From contig CAJTXY010000005.1 in assembly GCA_910583685.1 (NCBI GenBank), forward strand, positions 1-59,207: 59,207 nt of DNA. Reading direction: 5' to 3'. The position numbers and the translations under genes are program-made. The stretch comes from an uncultured Bacilli bacterium (GTDB lineage: Bacteria; Bacillota_I; Bacilli_A; RF39; UBA660). This document shows positions 22,638 through 31,714 of the stretch, piece after piece; the first letter of the stretch is position 1, and the number at the start of each line of letters is the position of its first letter. The notes under the pieces are model-generated. The model had not been told where the DNA came from, did no database searches, and saw nothing but the letters and a program-made list of their open reading frames with translations.

Positions 22638-23588
22638 TTAGTCATCATCACGTAAAATAAGGCCCATATCTCTAATCTTGTCTAATACTTCTTTTAGAGA
22701 CTTTTTACCTAAATTACGAATTTTCATCATATCATTTTCACTTTTATTTACTAAGTCTTGTAATGTATGAATTCCTGCACGTTTTAAACAGTTATATGCA
22801 CGGACAGAGAAATCTAAATCTTCGATTGATGTTTCTAATGCTTTTACTTTTGGATCTTCTGTTTTTTCAATCATCATACCACTCATATCGGCAATAGATG
22901 ATAAATCTGTCAAGATTTCAAAGTGTTCAATTAAGATACGTGATGCTAGGGCAACTGCTTCTTCTGGTTTAATAGAACCATTTGTCCATACATTTAATAC
23001 TAGTTTATCATAGCTTTCATCTTGTCCAACACGAGCACTTTCTACTTCATATGATACTCTCTCAATTGGAGAATAGATAGAGTCAATCGCAATAACTCCT
23101 GCTTTTTTGATATCAAGAAGACGCTTGTTCTCTTCACTTTTAACGTATCCTCTTCCATTTGTTACTGTAAACTCTGCTTCTAGTTTTCCACCTTTGGCAA
23201 GAGTTGCAATAATTTGATCAGGATTTACAATTTCAATATCGGCATCGTGCTCAATATCACCTGCTGTAACAATTCCTTCTTTATTCGCATTGATGCGTAC
23301 TACTTTAGCCTCATTTGAGTGATTTTTAATTACTACACTCTTTAAATTTAAGATGATTGTAGTAACATCTTCCATAACACCTTCAATGGTTTGGAATTCA
23401 TGTAGAATTCCAGCAATTTTTACACTGCTAATTGCACTTCCAGGAAGTGATGATAGCATCACGCGTCTTAGTGCATTTCCTAGTGTATGTCCGAACCCTC
23501 TTTCAAGTGGTTCTAGTTCAAACTTTCCATAGAAATTACTTTCTACTGAGTCTGTTATTTTGTAAATTGGTTTTTCAAATTGTAACAT
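22638..23588 (-). CDS. rpoA: DNA-directed RNA polymerase subunit alpha
   Basis: 316 residues. The N-terminal assembly domain has PLERGFGHTLGNALRRVMLSS (about 27-47) and VARVGQ-like SARVGQDESYDKL. The C-terminal UP-element/activator-binding domain ends RNLGKKSLKEVLDKIRDMGL. Length and order (rpsK-rpoA-rplQ) are standard. Confidence 0.98.
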   Translation of the reverse strand: MLQFEKPIYKITDSVESNFYGKFELEPLERGFGHTLGNALRRVMLSSLPGSAISSVKIAGILHEFQTIEGVMEDVTTIILNLKSVVIKNHSNEAKVVRINANKEGIVTAGDIEHDADIEIVNPDQIIATLAKGGKLEAEFTVTNGRGYVKSEENKRLLDIKKAGVIAIDSIYSPIERVSYEVESARVGQDESYDKLVLNVWTNGSIKPEEAVALASRILIEHFEILTDLSSIADMSGMMIEKTEDPKVKALETSIEDLDFSVRAYNCLKRAGIHTLQDLVNKSENDMMKIRNLGKKSLKEVLDKIRDMGLILRDDD

Positions 23589-23624
23589 GAAACTAACCTC
23601 CCTTTATTTAAATTACAAAACCTA

Positions 23625-24008
23625 CTATCCACGTGGACGTTTTGGTGGACGACATCCATTATGTGGGATTGGTGTAACATCATTAATTGCAGTGATTTCT
23701 AAACCTGCAGTTTGAAGTGAGCGAATTGCTGTTTCACGTCCTGGACCTAAACCTTTTACGTAGACTTCTACTTTACGCATTCCCATATCGTATGCAGTTT
23801 TTCCACAAGCTTCAGCAGCCATACCTGCAGCGAATGGAGTAGATTTCTTACTTCCTTTAAATCCGATTGCTCCACTTGATGCCCAACTAATTACATTTCC
23901 TTCTTTGTCTGTGATTGTTGTAATTGTATTGTTGAATGTAGAATGAATATGTGCAACACCTTCTGGAACATTCTTTTTTACTTTTTTCTTTCTTGTTTTA
24001 TAAGCCAT
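23625..24008 (-). CDS. rpsK: 30S ribosomal protein S11
   Basis: 127 residues; GVAHIHSTFNNTITTITDKEGN and VKGLGPGRETAIRSL, ending DVTPIPHNGCRPPKRPRG, are the S11 hallmarks. Platform protein of the 30S subunit, between rpsM and rpoA. Confidence 0.98.
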   Translation of the reverse strand: MAYKTRKKKVKKNVPEGVAHIHSTFNNTITTITDKEGNVISWASSGAIGFKGSKKSTPFAAGMAAEACGKTAYDMGMRKVEVYVKGLGPGRETAIRSLQTAGLEITAINDVTPIPHNGCRPPKRPRG

Positions 24009-24041
24009 AAGTCTAACCTCCTTTTAAATTAGTTTTCGTTA

Positions 24042-24410
24042 TTAAACTTTCTTCTTATTTGCAACAGTCTTACCCTTACCTTTACGAGTACGAGCATTAC
24101 GAGAAGTTCTTTGACCTCTTACTGGTAATCCTTTTTTATGACGGCTACCTTCATAAGAATTAATTTCCATTTTTGTTTTGATATTCATACTTACTTCACG
24201 ACGAAGATCACCTTCTGTTAAGTGGTTGTTAATCTCATCTCTTAATTTAATTAAGTCCTCTTGAGATACCTCTCCTGCCTTCATTGTTGGATCTACTCCT
24301 GCTTTTTCACAAAGTGTTTTTGCAAGACTTCTTCCAATACCATAAATGTAAGTTAGTGATATACAAATATGTTTATCATTTGGAATATCTACACCTTTAA
24401 TACGTGCCAT
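24042..24410 (-). CDS. rpsM: 30S ribosomal protein S13
   Basis: 122 residues; MARIKGVDIPNDKHICISLTYIYGIG and the basic tail RGQRTSRNARTRKGKGKTV identify S13, which contacts tRNA and forms intersubunit bridges. Standard place after rpmJ. Confidence 0.98.
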   Translation of the reverse strand: MARIKGVDIPNDKHICISLTYIYGIGRSLAKTLCEKAGVDPTMKAGEVSQEDLIKLRDEINNHLTEGDLRREVSMNIKTKMEINSYEGSRHKKGLPVRGQRTSRNARTRKGKGKTVANKKKV

Positions 24411-24428
24411 AGTACACCTCCTATAAAA

Positions 24429-24542
24429 TTATCCTTGTCTTTGTTTGTGTTTTGGGTTTTCACAAATTACCATAACGCGACCTTTACGCTTAATGATTTT
24501 ACATTTTGCACAAATTTTCTTTACTGATGGTTTTACTTTCAT
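24429..24542 (-). CDS. rpmJ: 50S ribosomal protein L36
   Basis: 37-residue protein starting MKVKPSVKKICAKCKIIKRK, with the zinc-ribbon ligands CAKC...C...H (Cys11, Cys14, Cys27, His32) of the C+ form of L36. ATG at 24540-24542 and TAA at 24429-24431. Between infA and rpsM, the canonical location. Confidence 0.97.
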   Translation of the reverse strand: MKVKPSVKKICAKCKIIKRKGRVMVICENPKHKQRQG

Positions 24543-24556
24543 TATTATCCCTCCTA

Positions 24557-24772
24557 CTATTTACGATAGGTAATACGCCCACGTGTTAAGTCATAAGGCG
24601 ACAGTTCTATCATTACGGTATCACCTGGTAAGATGCGAATGTAATGCATTCGTATTTTACCAGAAACGTGGGCTTCCACTAGGTGTCCGTTTTCTAATTC
24701 TACTTTAAACTTTCCACCTGGTATAATTTCTAGAACTTTACCTTCTATTTCAATTGTATCTTCTTTTGCCAT
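24557..24772 (-). CDS. infA: Translation initiation factor IF-1
   Basis: 71 residues, an S1/OB-fold: MAKEDTIEIEGKVLEIIPGGKFKVEL, GHLVEAHVSGKIRMHYIRILPGD and LTRGRITYRK. It occupies the ribosomal A site during initiation. Follows map by 4 nt. Confidence 0.98.
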   Translation of the reverse strand: MAKEDTIEIEGKVLEIIPGGKFKVELENGHLVEAHVSGKIRMHYIRILPGDTVMIELSPYDLTRGRITYRK

Positions 24773-24776
24773 CTTT

Positions 24777-25523
24777 TCACTCTCCTGTCAGTATTTGGTA
24801 TCCATCTTTTGTTACAACTACTGTATGTTCATAATGAGCTGATGGACGAGAATCTTCGGTTACAATCGTCCAGTCATTTTCTAACATATAAATATCTGGA
24901 CTGCCGATATTTAGCATTGGTTCTACTGCCAGCACCATTCCCTCTTTTAATTTAGGACCTGTTCCTTTTACACCATAGTTAGGTACATCAGGGGACTCAT
25001 GAAGTTTTGTGCCGACTCCATGACCACATAGTTCTAAGACTACTCCTAAATTATGTTTATGGGCATAACTTTCTACGGCATTACCAATATCACCAATACG
25101 CATTCCTGGTTTAATTACTTCTAGTCCTTGATAAAGGGCTTTTTCGGTGTGTTCCATTAAGTATCTTTTCTCTTCATCTACTTCTCCTACTGCATATGTC
25201 CATGCAGAGTCTCCATGATAACCTCTGTAACAAGCACCAATATCAACTGAAATAATATCACCATTTTTTAATTTCCTGTTTTCTGGAATTCCATGTACTA
25301 CTTCATCGTTGATGCTGGTACATATGCTTCCTGGAAAACCATTGTATCCCTTAAAAGAAGGAGTTGCATCATTTTTTCTTATGAAGTCTTCTGCAAGTTT
25401 ATCGAGTTGTAGAGTTGTAACTCCTTCTTTTATGTAAGGTTTTAGGTACTGATGCGTTTTATAGACAATATTTCCTGCTTGACGCAGTAATGCTATTTCA
25501 CGTTCGCTTTTTATTGTAATCAC
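24777..25523 (-). CDS. map: Methionine aminopeptidase type I
   Basis: 248 residues; metal ligands appear in VDIGACYRGYHGDSAWT (two Asp), LCGHGVGTKLHESP (His), VEPML (Glu) and YEHTVVV (Glu). GTG start overlapping the adk stop (GTGA), so translationally coupled. Removes initiator Met. Confidence 0.97.
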   Translation of the reverse strand: MITIKSEREIALLRQAGNIVYKTHQYLKPYIKEGVTTLQLDKLAEDFIRKNDATPSFKGYNGFPGSICTSINDEVVHGIPENRKLKNGDIISVDIGACYRGYHGDSAWTYAVGEVDEEKRYLMEHTEKALYQGLEVIKPGMRIGDIGNAVESYAHKHNLGVVLELCGHGVGTKLHESPDVPNYGVKGTGPKLKEGMVLAVEPMLNIGSPDIYMLENDWTIVTEDSRPSAHYEHTVVVTKDGYQILTGE

Positions 25524-26185
25524 TTATTCTCACTACCTTTAATAATACAATCTATTTCGTGAAATACTCGACCGATTGGCTTTGTTCCATCAATTCGGTA
25601 TAGCACTCCCATATTTTCGTAGTGTTTGATAATAGGCTCTGTCTTTTCTAAATACATTTTGTATCTTGTTTGAAAAGCCTCAATATTATCATCACTTCTT
25701 TGATAAAGTCGGCCTCCACAGTAATCACAACTAGATTCTATTTGTGGAGTACGCTCTTCTTCATTAATATTGAAAACTGATTTACAATCTTCGCAAATTC
25801 TACGACCTGTAATTCTTTTTTCTAATGTCTTCTCATCAATTTCTAATAAGAACACACAGCCGATATTTTGGCCTAGACGATTTAAAATTTCATCATATTT
25901 TATAGCCTGTTCCAAGGTTCTGGGAAAGCCATCTATAATAAAACCATTTTTACAATCTTCTTTTTTTAGGCGTTCTTCTATTAATTGATATGTGATTTCA
26001 TCTTTAACTAATCTACCACTGGTTAGTGTTTCTAGTACATAATTTCCAAGTTCACTATCTTCTTTTGATATTTCCCTTAGAATATCACCTGTTGAAATAT
26101 GAGGAATTTCATACTTCATTACTACCATTTCCGCTTGAGTTCCTTTTCCAGCAGCGGGTGGTGCGATAAACATTATATTTTTCAT
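25520..26185 (-). CDS. adk: Adenylate kinase (zinc-lid form)
   Basis: 221 residues. The P-loop reads APPAAGKGT (residues 8-16), whereas the family norm is GxPGxGKGT, so two Gly are replaced by Ala while Lys and Thr remain. The LID carries CEDC and CDYC zinc ligands. The DGFPRTLEQA motif and ISTGDILRE AMP site are intact. It starts in the secY stop (ATGA overlap). The altered loop is probably a lineage variant rather than loss of activity. Confidence 0.96.
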   Translation of the reverse strand: MKNIMFIAPPAAGKGTQAEMVVMKYEIPHISTGDILREISKEDSELGNYVLETLTSGRLVKDEITYQLIEERLKKEDCKNGFIIDGFPRTLEQAIKYDEILNRLGQNIGCVFLLEIDEKTLEKRITGRRICEDCKSVFNINEEERTPQIESSCDYCGGRLYQRSDDNIEAFQTRYKMYLEKTEPIIKHYENMGVLYRIDGTKPIGRVFHEIDCIIKGSENK

Positions 26186-27450
26186 CGTCTGCTATATCCT
26201 TTTTTATAATTTCTAGTAAGCAAGCTACCTTCTAATTGTTTATATGTCTCAAGAGCAACTCCAACTACGATTAATAGTCCTGTTCCACCAATTGATACAC
26301 TGGTTGGAAGAGTTGTAAATTTTGAGAATAAAATTGGAAGTCCAGCAATTACTACTAGAAATAATGCTCCTAACACAGTAAGTCTTGATAGTACTTTACT
26401 AATATGCTTTTCTGTTTCTTCTCCTGGTTTAATACCTGGGATATAGCCACCATTTTGTTGTAAGTTTTTAGCAAACTCTTCTGGTTTAAATTGAATAAAG
26501 GTATAAAAATATGCGAAGAAGAAGATTAAGATTACATAGATTAAGAAACCTACTGGGGTTGTATATGTTAAATATTTCTGAACGAATAACGTAAAGCCTT
26601 CTTTATTTACGAAACCTGAAATAATTCCAGGAACAGCCATTAAGCTTGAGGCGAAAATGACTGGTACCACTCCAGCGGTATTAATCTTGATTGGCATAAA
26701 TGATTGATTTGCTCCGTATGCACTTGTTGACTTATTGGCATATTGAATTGGAATCCTTCGTTCCGATTCTTGAACAAATATAACACCGATTACAATTACA
26801 AAGTAGATAAGAACGAACAATAGGAACTTAACAATTCCAAGAACGGTTGCTTGTGCTGTTGTAATTGTTACTAACCCTTGAAATGCTGTAATAAACATTT
26901 GAGGAAGGGTTGCAATAATTCCTGCCATAATAATCATACTAATTCCATTACCAATTCCTTTTTGGCTAATTTGATCTCCTAGCCACAACAGGAATGCAGT
27001 TCCTGCTGTTAGGACTGTAGCAATATATAAGTATTTCATTGGATCTCCACTTTTTCCAATGAATGCAAAGGCAAAGGCATAACCTTCAATGAAAGAGAAA
27101 GCGATTCCCATATATCTTGTGATTTGGTTTATCTTTTGTCTTCCTGTATGGCCTTGTTTTGCAAGTTCGGAAAAATATGGAATAATGTCTAGTTGTAATA
27201 GTTGAATAATAATGGATGCCGTAATATAAGGCATAACCCCTAAAGCAAATATTGAGAAGTTCTTTAAAGCTCCTCCACCCATTGTGTTTATTAGCTCTAA
27301 GAAACCTAAATTACTTGTTAAATCTTTGGTACCTGGCACTCTAATTGCAGTTCCAAGTATGAAGATTGTTAATGCTCCAAGTGTGAAATAGATTCTTTTT
27401 CGTAAATCTTTATTCTTGGATGCAAATAATTGCTTCATGGTTTTAAACAT
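26182..27450 (-). CDS. secY: Protein translocase subunit SecY
   Basis: 422 residues with ten predicted membrane helices. Recognised by AIRVPGT near the N-terminus, FALGVMPYITASIIIQLLQ (TM2), ESERRIPIQYA in the cytoplasmic loop, and FKPEEFAKNLQQNGGYIPGIKPGEET. Channel of the Sec pathway. 1 nt separates it from rplO. Confidence 0.98.
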   Translation of the reverse strand: MFKTMKQLFASKNKDLRKRIYFTLGALTIFILGTAIRVPGTKDLTSNLGFLELINTMGGGALKNFSIFALGVMPYITASIIIQLLQLDIIPYFSELAKQGHTGRQKINQITRYMGIAFSFIEGYAFAFAFIGKSGDPMKYLYIATVLTAGTAFLLWLGDQISQKGIGNGISMIIMAGIIATLPQMFITAFQGLVTITTAQATVLGIVKFLLFVLIYFVIVIGVIFVQESERRIPIQYANKSTSAYGANQSFMPIKINTAGVVPVIFASSLMAVPGIISGFVNKEGFTLFVQKYLTYTTPVGFLIYVILIFFFAYFYTFIQFKPEEFAKNLQQNGGYIPGIKPGEETEKHISKVLSRLTVLGALFLVVIAGLPILFSKFTTLPTSVSIGGTGLLIVVGVALETYKQLEGSLLTRNYKKGYSRR

Positions 27451-27451
27451 A

Positions 27452-27895
27452 CTAGATCACCTCAGCTTTGCTTCCGCTTGCTTTGATCTTTTCTAAGGCA
27501 GAACTAGAGAACTTATGGGCTTGGATTGTAAGTTTCTTTTCTAGTGTTCCTTCTCCTAAAACCTTAATTCCACTTAATTCTTTTTTTACAATTCCTGCTT
27601 CTTTTAATAAAGCTGGTGTTACTACTGTACCATTTTCAAAACGGTTTAAGTCTGAAATATTGATTACAGCATACACTTTTTTAAACATATGATTTGAGAA
27701 TCCTCTTTTTGGAAGTCTTCTATATAGTGGTAATTGTCCACCTTCAAATACTGGTGAAACTCCTCCACCACTACGTGCATTTTGTCCCTTTTGTCCACGG
27801 CCACATGTTTTTCCTAAGCCACTACCTGGACCGTTACCTACGCGTTTTCTTCTATGAGTAGCGCCGATATTTTTTTCTAATTCATGTAATTTCAT
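27452..27895 (-). CDS. rplO: 50S ribosomal protein L15
   Basis: 147 residues; KRVGNGPGSGLGKTCGRGQKGQ and FEGGQLPLYRRLPKRGFSN are L15 signatures. Its start touches the rpsE stop directly (shared nucleotide), leaving no room for rpmD (L30), which normally lies between them. Confidence 0.97.
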   Translation of the reverse strand: MKLHELEKNIGATHRRKRVGNGPGSGLGKTCGRGQKGQNARSGGGVSPVFEGGQLPLYRRLPKRGFSNHMFKKVYAVINISDLNRFENGTVVTPALLKEAGIVKKELSGIKVLGEGTLEKKLTIQAHKFSSSALEKIKASGSKAEVI

Positions 27896-28404
27896 TATCC
27901 TAATATCTCCTCTACTGTTTTACCACGAAGTTTTGCAACCTCTTCTGGTGTTTTCATTGATTTTAATGCATTAAGGGCAGCTGTTGCCATATTTAGTTTT
28001 GTTCTTGCACCAAGGGATTTTGAGACAATATCACGTACTCCTGCTAATTCTAGGACAGCACGTACAGAACCACCGGCAATTACACCAGTACCACGAGGGG
28101 CAGGTTTTAAAATAACACGTGCAGCTCCTGCTGTTCCAATGGCTTCGTGTGCCACTGTTCTTCCATCAATTAGAGGTATTTTAATCATATTTTTATTGGC
28201 ATCTTGAATTGCCTTTTTGATTGCATCAGGTACTTCATTGGCTTTTCCTGTACCTAATCCAACACGACCTTTTCTATCCCCAATCACAACAATTGCAGAG
28301 AATCTTCTTTGACGTCCACCCTTGTTAACTTTAACAACACTTTTGATGTCAATTACTAATTCTTCAAACTCTTTTGCTTTTGGGTCTTGTGTTTTTCTTT
28401 GCAT
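27895..28404 (-). CDS. rpsE: 30S ribosomal protein S5
   Basis: 169 residues; double-stranded-RNA-binding part with VNKGGRQRRFSAIVVIGD and GRTVAHEAIGTAGAARVILKPAP, then GTGVIAGGSVRAVLELAGV. Normal length. Directly followed by rplO. Confidence 0.98.
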   Translation of the reverse strand: MQRKTQDPKAKEFEELVIDIKSVVKVNKGGRQRRFSAIVVIGDRKGRVGLGTGKANEVPDAIKKAIQDANKNMIKIPLIDGRTVAHEAIGTAGAARVILKPAPRGTGVIAGGSVRAVLELAGVRDIVSKSLGARTKLNMATAALNALKSMKTPEEVAKLRGKTVEEILG

Positions 28405-28416
28405 ACTAACCTCCTA

Positions 28417-28779
28417 TTAGAATTCTAATCCATTCTCGCGAGCTGACTCTGCTAGAGCCTTTACGCGACCATGATAAAGGTAACCACCTCTATCGAATAC
28501 TACTTTCGTAATAGATTTAGCTACTGCTTTTTTAGCGATAGCTTCTCCTACTAATTTTGCTGCTTCTATATTACTTCCATTTGCAATTTTTAAATCTTTG
28601 TCTAATGAGGAAGCAGCGACTATTGTAGATTTTGTTTCATCATCAATGATTTGTGCATAGATTCCAGTATTTGATCTAAATACACATAATCTTGGAACTA
28701 GACTTGTTCCTGAAATCTTGTTACGAATACGCTTATGACGAACAACGCGCATACTATTACGAGATTCTTTCTTTATCAT
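28417..28779 (-). CDS. rplR: 50S ribosomal protein L18
   Basis: 120 residues; RHKRIRNKISGTSLVPRLCVFRSN and VFDRGGYLYHGRVKALAESAREN identify L18, which binds 5S rRNA. Start at 28777-28779 has GGGAG at a good distance. Confidence 0.97.
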   Translation of the reverse strand: MIKKESRNSMRVVRHKRIRNKISGTSLVPRLCVFRSNTGIYAQIIDDETKSTIVAASSLDKDLKIANGSNIEAAKLVGEAIAKKAVAKSITKVVFDRGGYLYHGRVKALAESARENGLEF

Positions 28780-28801
28780 AATAATTCTCCCTTCCTACTT
28801 A

Positions 28802-29332
28802 TTAAGCAGCTTTCTTTCCTTCTTTACGACGAACATGTTCATCTTTGTAACGAATTCCTTTTCCTTTATATGGTTCAGGCTTTCTTACCTTTCTAACGTT
28901 GGCAGCAAATTCACCAACTGCTACTTTATCGATACCTTTAACAGTAATTTCAGTATTGCTTTTTGCTTCTACTGTAAGTCCTTCTGGTACTATCATTTCT
29001 ACTGGATGAGAATATCCAGCGTTGATCACTAATTTTTTACCTTGCACATTGAAACGATAACCAACACCAATGATTTCTAATTCTTTTTCAAAACCATCTT
29101 TTACACCTTTAATCATATTTTGAATTAGTGCGTTCATTGTTCCATGCATTGCTTTTGCTGATTCACATTTACGATCTAGTGTAATATTGTTATCTGTCTG
29201 TGTCATAGTAATATCTTTTAGCATTTTTTGTTCTAATGTTCCTTTAGGTCCTGTAACAATTACAACTCCGTTTTCTTCTTTCACTGTTACTCCTTCTGGA
29301 ACTACAATAATACGTTTTCCAATACGGCTCAT
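28802..29332 (-). CDS. rplF: 50S ribosomal protein L6
   Basis: 176 residues, two tandem L6 folds. MSRIGKRIIVVPEGVTV at the N-terminus and RKPEPYKGKGIRYKDEHVRRKEGK at the C-terminus. Normal length. Confidence 0.98.
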   Translation of the reverse strand: MSRIGKRIIVVPEGVTVKEENGVVIVTGPKGTLEQKMLKDITMTQTDNNITLDRKCESAKAMHGTMNALIQNMIKGVKDGFEKELEIIGVGYRFNVQGKKLVINAGYSHPVEMIVPEGLTVEAKSNTEITVKGIDKVAVGEFAANVRKVRKPEPYKGKGIRYKDEHVRRKEGKKAA

Positions 29333-29358
29333 TTTGACACCTCCTTATATTTCTTATC

Positions 29359-29760
29359 TTACCAAATATAAGCTAGAACTTCTCCACCTATATTTTGTTT
29401 GCGAGCTTCTTTATCTGTCATAATTCCTTTAGATGTTGATAAAATTGCGATTCCAAGTCCATTCAACACTTTAGGAATTTCATCATTCTTAGCATAAACG
29501 CGAAGTCCTGGTTTGGAAATTCTCTTAAGTCCAGTGATAACTCTTTCTTTTTTCTCTGTGTATTTAAGAGTTAAGATTAGAGTTCCTTGAACATCATTTT
29601 TTTCTAATTTATAATCTTTTATAAATCCTTCGTCTTTTAAGATACGAGCGATTTCTTTCTTTAAGTTAGATGCTGGTACACGTACTTCTTCATAACGCAT
29701 TTGGTTTGCATTACGGATGCGTGTTAGCATATCTGCTATAGTATCTGTTACTACTGCCAT
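29359..29760 (-). CDS. rpsH: 30S ribosomal protein S8
   Basis: 133 residues; DTIADMLTRIRNANQMRYEEV and STSKGIMTDKEARKQNIGGEVLAYIW. Binds the central domain of 16S rRNA; S8 represses the spc operon in other bacteria. Confidence 0.98.
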   Translation of the reverse strand: MAVVTDTIADMLTRIRNANQMRYEEVRVPASNLKKEIARILKDEGFIKDYKLEKNDVQGTLILTLKYTEKKERVITGLKRISKPGLRVYAKNDEIPKVLNGLGIAILSTSKGIMTDKEARKQNIGGEVLAYIW

Positions 29761-29779
29761 AAAGTCTCCTCCTTTCCAA

Positions 29780-29965
29780 TTACCAACTTGATTTTTTAAT
29801 TCCTGGTATTTGTCCTTTATAAGCTAATTCACGGAAGCAAATACGGCATATTCCGAATTTACTCATAACTGCATGAGGTCTTCCACAACGAGCACAACGT
29901 GAATACTGACGCACTTTGTACTTTTGTTTTCTATTAGCTTTTGCTATCATACTTTTTTTTGCCAT
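29780..29965 (-). CDS. rpsN: 30S ribosomal protein S14, zinc-type
   Basis: 61 residues with CARC...CRIC zinc ligands (CARCGRPHAVMSKFGICRIC). The C+ type (rpsZ in some nomenclature) normal for spc operons of Gram-positives. Confidence 0.97.
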   Translation of the reverse strand: MAKKSMIAKANRKQKYKVRQYSRCARCGRPHAVMSKFGICRICFRELAYKGQIPGIKKSSW

Positions 29966-29978
29966 GTTTACCCTCCAA

Positions 29979-30518
29979 TTACTTTCTAAAAGGAATTCCT
30001 AGTTCATTTAATAAATCAAATGATTCCTCATTAGTCTTTGCTGTTGTTACGAATACGATATCCATACCACGCACTTTTACTACATCATCATAATCAATTT
30101 CAGAGAAAATTAATTGTTCCTTAATTCCCATAGTATAGTTTCCTCTACCATCAAATGCTTTTGGGCTTACCCCACGGAAATCTCTAACACGAGGAAGTCC
30201 GATTGCAATCAATTTGTCCATAAAATTATACATATTTTCTCCACGTAATGTAACCTTACATCCGATTGCTTGACCCTCTCTTACTTTAAATCCAGCGATT
30301 GACTTTTTCGCTTTTGTAATTACTGGTTTTTGTCCTGAGATTTTTTCAAGGTCTGCTACTGCTGCATCTAATAGTTTAGAATTGCTAGTAGCATCTCCTA
30401 CTCCCATATTGATTACGATTTTCTCTAATTTTGGAACTTCCATAATTGATTTATAGTTATGTTTACTCATTAAACTTGGAACTACTTCATTTAAGTATTT
30501 TTCTTTTAGGCGGTTCAT
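29979..30518 (-). CDS. rplE: 50S ribosomal protein L5
   Basis: 179 residues; EKIVINMGVGDATSNSKLLDAA and GLPRVRDFRGVSPKAFDGRGNYTMGIKEQ. 5S rRNA-binding protein contacting P-site tRNA. Standard length and place. Confidence 0.98.
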   Translation of the reverse strand: MNRLKEKYLNEVVPSLMSKHNYKSIMEVPKLEKIVINMGVGDATSNSKLLDAAVADLEKISGQKPVITKAKKSIAGFKVREGQAIGCKVTLRGENMYNFMDKLIAIGLPRVRDFRGVSPKAFDGRGNYTMGIKEQLIFSEIDYDDVVKVRGMDIVFVTTAKTNEESFDLLNELGIPFRK

Positions 30519-30535
30519 ATATTACCCTCCTTCCA

Positions 30536-30844
30536 CTAATCAAGCTTTTCGTTTGATTTTTTTGTTATTCTTATTTTTTTATTATCTTTATCAGTTGTAT
30601 GTCCTATTCTAGTTCTTTTCTTTGTTTTAGGATCTACTATCATTACATTAGATGCATGAATTGGCGCTTCCATTTCAACGATTCCACCATTTCCTTGTCC
30701 ATCATTTTTTTGGTGTTTTTTTACAACGTGAACACCTTCTACAACGACTTTGTTTTCGCGTCTTAATGTTTTAATGATTTTTCCTTCTTTACCTTTGTCA
30801 GAACCAGCGATAACTACAACTTTGTCTCCTACTTTAAAGTTCAT
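30536..30844 (-). CDS. rplX: 50S ribosomal protein L24
   Basis: 102 residues with a KOW motif at the N-terminus (FKVGDKVVVIAGSDKGKEGKI). Assembly-initiator protein of the 50S. Between rplN and rplE. Confidence 0.97.
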   Translation of the reverse strand: MNFKVGDKVVVIAGSDKGKEGKIIKTLRRENKVVVEGVHVVKKHQKNDGQGNGGIVEMEAPIHASNVMIVDPKTKKRTRIGHTTDKDNKKIRITKKSNEKLD

Positions 30845-30855
30845 ATTATCCTCCT

Positions 30856-31224
30856 TTATAGTACTTCTTTAGCCAAAGATACGATTTTCATATAGTCTTT
30901 GTCACGAAGTTCTCTTGCTACTGGTCCAAAAATACGAGTACCTACTGGACTCTTGTCATCTTTAATGATGACGCAAGCGTTGTCATCGAATTTGATGTAG
31001 CTTCCATCGTCTCTGCGGACACCTTGACGGCTACGAACGATAACTGCTTTTACAACTTTTCCCTTTGGTACGTTAGAATTTGGAATTGCATTTTTTACAG
31101 TTCCTACAACTACGTCTCCAATATTACCGGTTTTTACTTTACTTCCACCTAGAACGCGAATTACTAATAGTTCTTTTGCGCCTGAGTTATCAGCAACTTT
31201 TAACCTACTTTCTTGTTGTAACAT
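30856..31224 (-). CDS. rplN: 50S ribosomal protein L14
   Basis: 122 residues; MLQQESRLKVADNSGAKELL and GPVARELRDKDYMKIVSLAKEVL. Binding site of the silencing factor RsfS in other bacteria. Normal length. Confidence 0.98.
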   Translation of the reverse strand: MLQQESRLKVADNSGAKELLVIRVLGGSKVKTGNIGDVVVGTVKNAIPNSNVPKGKVVKAVIVRSRQGVRRDDGSYIKFDDNACVIIKDDKSPVGTRIFGPVARELRDKDYMKIVSLAKEVL

Positions 31225-31247
31225 AGATTATTCCTCCTTCGCACTTG

Positions 31248-31508
31248 TTATACAATAACTGCTTCTTTTACGATTTCTTTTAAATAGAAATGTTTAGTTT
31301 TTGAGATTGGTCTTGTTGAGACAATTTTTACTGTATCTCCAACTTTCGCTTTATTTGTTTCATCATGAACAGTATATTTCTTAGAGTCTTTCACTCTTTT
31401 ATGATATAACGGATGTTTTTTATAAGTTTCTACTAAAACTGTAATTGTCTTATCGTTTTTCGCACTTACTACTTTTCCGACAAGCTCTTTTTTAACCTTT
31501 TTTTCCAT
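31248..31508 (-). CDS. rpsQ: 30S ribosomal protein S17
   Basis: 86 residues, OB-fold; KELVGKVVSAKNDKTITVLVET and KHPLYHKRVKDSKKYTVHDE. Normal place between rpmC and rplN. Confidence 0.97.
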   Translation of the reverse strand: MEKKVKKELVGKVVSAKNDKTITVLVETYKKHPLYHKRVKDSKKYTVHDETNKAKVGDTVKIVSTRPISKTKHFYLKEIVKEAVIV

Positions 31509-31518
31509 CGTCTACCTC

Positions 31519-31713
31519 CTATTCATTTATTTCACGTTCTTTTAGAACGGTTTTCATTCTGGCAACGGTGTGTCTTAATTCTCTGATTCGTGAAGGTTTT
31601 TCTAGGTTTCCTGTTGCTTGTTGGAAACGTAGGTTAAATAATTCTTCTTTTGTTTCTTTAATCTTTGCATTAATTTCTTCTGTTGATAATTCTCTAATTT
31701 CTTTTACCTTCAT
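31519..31713 (-). CDS. rpmC: 50S ribosomal protein L29
   Basis: 64 residues from MKVKEIRELSTEEINAKI. The start at 31711-31713 is preferred over an in-frame ATG at 31728 inside rplP, because GGTGGTGAG lies just upstream and the protein then has normal length. LFNLRFQQATGNLEKPSRIRE is diagnostic. L29 sits at the tunnel exit. Confidence 0.95.
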   Translation of the reverse strand: MKVKEIRELSTEEINAKIKETKEELFNLRFQQATGNLEKPSRIRELRHTVARMKTVLKEREINE

Positions 31714-31714
31714 A

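Noticed and set aside
22638..27450. Codon-use or frame disruption suggesting transfer in the ribosomal cluster
   Set aside because: All genes have normal length, order and start signals; only the L30 absence and the L3 tail deviate.
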